Source: Carposina sasakii
Lineage: Eukaryota > Arthropoda > Insecta > Lepidoptera > Carposinidae
DNA: 64,000 nucleotides
Direction of reading: 5' to 3'
Assembly (NCBI GenBank): GCA_014607495.2
Contig: CP053172.1
Location: 9,872,888 to 9,936,887, forward strand
This document shows positions 62,601 through 64,000 of the stretch, one piece after another. The notes under the pieces are model-generated. The model searched no databases, was not told the DNA's origin, and saw only the letters and a program-made list of their open reading frames with translations. The translations under genes were made by a program, and so were the position numbers. Position 1 is the first letter of the stretch; the number at the start of each line of letters is the position of its first letter.

Positions 62601-64000
62601 TCTTGGAAGACTGCACGATCCTTATCAGGAACGACAACAGGAGAAAATGTATGATGAATATAATAATAGGGCACAGGTATTTGCATGACTTACGTCAAAA
62701 TGGCAACCATCCAGGGGAACTCGCCAAACTTGGCTTCACCATCACTGTCTCCTGTGATACGGAACCCTACTCCGTCAGGGTTTCGCCAGCCGCAGCCTTC
62801 GTGCTGTAATAAAATACGTATTATATAACTTTAACCGTAACATAGACCTAAAGCAGCAGCTTCCCACATGTCTATAAGAATGTATGAAATATGGCTGTGT
62901 AGGAAACAGTTCGGTTCTCATGACGCGAGGTTTATTCTAACACAGCTTGTGCATTGGATAGGTAAGCATTTGATCATCTTTTTCATACCTGTTCCGCCGA
63001 CAAGACAGATTCTGTGCCTTATTCGGCTACCTAATCTACCTATACAGTGGTAATAAAGGGGTTTAAGCGATTTCGCTATGAAAATATCCCACTACAAAGA
63101 ACTTATCCACAAAATTTGACATTCGAAATCTACTCGGTTTGCTGTCATGGGAAGAAAACAAAGATTAATTTATTAAGATCCTTAAGTCTTACCTCAGGTT
63201 GTACGTTAGGGGCTGGTGTGATAGGATCGGTATCAGGCCGTGTGCTACCGGAGAGACAGCAGGTGTCCAGGTACGATTCGCATGGACCGTCGTGGACTCT
63301 AAAAACATGTCAAAATGAAACAGTCTATGTACAATATTCTTATACTTCGAGGGATAGGAGATGGTGCGGGTACGGCACGTGGTGCGGGATTACCTAGATT
63401 TCAATGCAACCTTTTTTATTACAAGAGCCATGGCATTTTAAGACACGGCTGTATTACAGAAATAGAGAAGCCAAGGTTTAAAGTTTCTTCGTGAATCTAT
63501 ACCCCCAAACAAGATGGGTAGGCAGGTAGACTTTGGCAGCAAGCAAGGACATAAGATAAGTCCTTATTTCGTCATTACATAAAGTTGCTTGTTTGATATC
63601 CTAATGGAGAAGTACGAAAAACCGATGCCGATGGAGCATGAACGTATAAATAACAACGAACGTAATGCTGTCAATGCACATATTGAAGCACCATAATGGC
63701 GGCGCATTGCGTATGTACGCGTATTTTCTAGTAGGCGCCGAGCTTACTATGGTTTGTATGTGTGGGTGGATAACGCGTCAATACACATCCCTACTCCATG
63801 GAATATCGTTACCGAGCTTACTGTGAATGCTTCACTCTGTGTATTGACTCTGTCCGTTATTCTTTATACGTTCATGTGCCCCTCTATGAAACTTGAATAA
63901 TAGTCAGTGGTTACTTCATGCGTAAGTGGGTTATTTAAATTATAATTCCATCGCTCACCTAATGTCGATGATGCCTACTCCATCATTGATGATAGTGCTG
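59491..64000 (-). CDS. Clip-domain serine protease homologue paralogue (PPAF-2-like), 5' part outside window
   Basis: Exons in the window: 64000-63959 (partial), 63298-63193, 62803-62694, 62564-62449, 62095-61982, 61480-61296, 60618-60454, 59655-59491; phases agree throughout. The protein shows the end of a clip domain ([12 protein letters not shown], then [10 protein letters not shown]), the [16 protein letters not shown] and [11 protein letters not shown] linker, and an S1-like domain with His (TAAHYV) and Asp (YDIALLFL). The serine motif is GDGGSP (Ser to Gly), so it too is non-catalytic. Domain order and several intron positions match the gene at 49243-55945, so the two are tandem duplicates. 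It is probably a secreted melanisation cofactor; this is inferred from the family. Confidence 0.9.
59987..60399 (+). mobile_element. Dimeric tRNA-derived SINE
   Basis: Two tRNA-like monomers (59987 and 60297) share TAGCTCAGTGGTAAGAGCAC (A box), GGTCGTGGGTTCGATTCC (B box) and a following TTTTTTCCAT.TCTTTAT.A body. The pair is flanked by ATTCTTGAGG at 59977-59986 and 60400-60409, so both monomers were inserted as one unit. Confidence 0.75.
60297..60368 (+). tRNA. tRNA-like 3' monomer of the SINE (not a working tRNA)
   Basis: GACCCGG and CCGGGTG form a six-of-seven acceptor stem. D-arm GCTC/GAGC and T-arm GTGGG/CCCAC are intact. The anticodon stem is imperfect, with an extra base, and the usual U33 is missing. 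Best read as a tRNA-derived promoter head. Confidence 0.45.
60454..60618 (-). CDS. Clip-SPH gene B, exon with Ser to Gly
   Basis: Encodes [20 protein letters not shown] and [19 protein letters not shown]. Glycine replaces the active-site serine, as in gene A. Borders are TTCAACAG|GTG and CAG|GTAATT. Confidence 0.92.
60773..60976. mobile_element. hAT-like MITE in clip-SPH gene B intron
   Basis: CAGGGGTTCCCAAACTT and CACTTTGGGAAAGGCTG ends, flanked by TTCTAAAC (60765-60772) and GTCTAAAC (60977-60984), seven of eight bases matching. Confidence 0.75.
61296..61480 (-). CDS. Clip-SPH gene B, catalytic Asp exon
   Basis: Encodes [26 protein letters not shown] and [15 protein letters not shown]. The YDIALL aspartate is kept. 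Borders are TGTTACAG|GC and AAG|GTATGT. Confidence 0.9.
61664..61828 (+). repeat. 'CGTCCGCGTGG' repeat, short variant in clip-SPH gene B intron
   Basis: ACTAGCGGCCGCCCACGTCT, GCGTGAAAGGGCATTACACC, AGTAGTTCCTGAGATTAGCG and CAAACAAACAAAC, ending TTATAATTATTGGTATAG. Confidence 0.6.
61982..62095 (-). CDS. Clip-SPH gene B, exon with GEWD block
   Basis: Encodes [20 protein letters not shown] and [19 protein letters not shown] is shared with gene A. Borders are TTTCAG|AG and AGTG|GTAAGT. Confidence 0.88.
62160..62420. repeat. GATCGATCGA-rich foldback tract
   Basis: Many mirrored CCAGACCAAT/ATTGGTCTGG and TCGATCGA/TCGACTAATC steps in the intron between the GEWD and His exons of clip-SPH gene B. It appears to be a degenerate tandem and inverted array; origin unknown. 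Confidence 0.55.
62449..62564 (-). CDS. Clip-SPH gene B, catalytic His exon
   Basis: Encodes [38 protein letters not shown]. The TAAH histidine is kept. Borders are TTCTAG|C and TCAA|GTAAGT. Confidence 0.88.
62694..62803 (-). CDS. Clip-SPH gene B, linker exon
   Basis: Encodes [36 protein letters not shown]. This is the most recognisable PPAF-2 signature in the gene. Borders are ATTACAG|CAC and AC|GTAAGT. Confidence 0.9.
63046..63180. mobile_element. Half copy of MITE 'ACAGGGTGTAACAAAAAGGG'
   Basis: TGGTAATAAAGGGGTTTAAG, ATCCCACTACAAAGAACTTA and CCACAAAATTTGACATTCGA match one arm; the other arm is absent. Confidence 0.45.
63193..63298 (-). CDS. Clip-SPH gene B, end of clip domain
   Basis: Encodes [17 protein letters not shown] and a Pro/Thr-rich linker ending PNVQPE. 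Borders are TTTTTAG|A and GAG|GTAAGA, phase 0. Confidence 0.88.
63690..63852. mobile_element. MITE 'GAGCTTACTATGG', inverted relative of 26118-26262
   Basis: AGTAGGCGCCGAGCTTACTA, GGGTGGATAACGCGTCAATA and CCGAGCTTACTGTGAATGCT are the complement, in order, of the intron element at 26118. The two pairs of GAGCTTACT blocks suggest mirrored ends. Confidence 0.5.
63959..64000 (-). CDS. Clip-SPH gene B, clip-domain exon (partial)
   Basis: Encodes [13 protein letters not shown] and ends AG|GTGAGC; the exon runs off the window edge. It matches TIITDGAGIIDM in gene A, with the same split arginine codon. Confidence 0.88.

Overview
The window looks like a stretch of a moth or butterfly (Lepidoptera) nuclear chromosome. 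It is AT-rich and packed with transposable elements. It carries retroposon tails typical of Lepidoptera (the 'ccagcagtggactgcaatagg' type ending in GAT/ATG repeats), Tc1/mariner elements, and many short inverted-repeat elements (MITEs). Its genes have introns with GT..AG borders. There are no bacterial or organelle features. The species cannot be named from the sequence.

Genes, all on the minus strand. (1) 16482-47274 is the gene for translation termination factor eRF1. Eight common coding exons join in frame and carry the GTS, NIKS, YxCxxxF and GGQ motifs. They are followed by two alternative in-frame last exons, at 28736-28815 and 16482-16567, giving proteins of 435 and 437 residues with different acidic C-terminal tails. 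(2) 49243-55945 is a complete eight-exon gene for a secreted clip-domain serine protease homologue (382 residues) of the prophenoloxidase-activating-factor-2 type. Its catalytic serine is glycine. (3) 59491-64000 is a tandem relative with the same domain plan and the same Ser-to-Gly change; its 5' end lies beyond the window.

Layout. Positions 1-16481 hold no recognisable host gene, only retroposon tails, SINE-like repeats, hAT-like and other MITEs, and a decayed LINE RNase H fragment. The introns of the eRF1 gene hold the large elements. A mariner with an open transposase frame (18133-19424) sits inside a dead Tc1-like element (17763-20383). A nearly intact LINE (33481-38152) has a 14-bp target duplication and sits inside a TTAA-flanked MITE. 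An almost perfect inverted repeat (39096-39923 / 40323-41151) has a hammerhead-ribozyme-like motif in its spacer. A Harbinger-like element with a MADF-like fragment lies upstream of eRF1. A dimeric tRNA-derived SINE and a three-level nest of small elements lie near the third gene.

Most notable points: the alternative eRF1 C-termini; the LINE's ORF1 and ORF2, which are in one frame and separated only by UAG CAA UUA, the tobacco-mosaic-type leaky-stop context; the hammerhead-like core at 40200-40246; and the nested insertions. All gene models were assembled by eye from splice sites, reading phase and protein similarity recalled from knowledge of the families. No database search was run.
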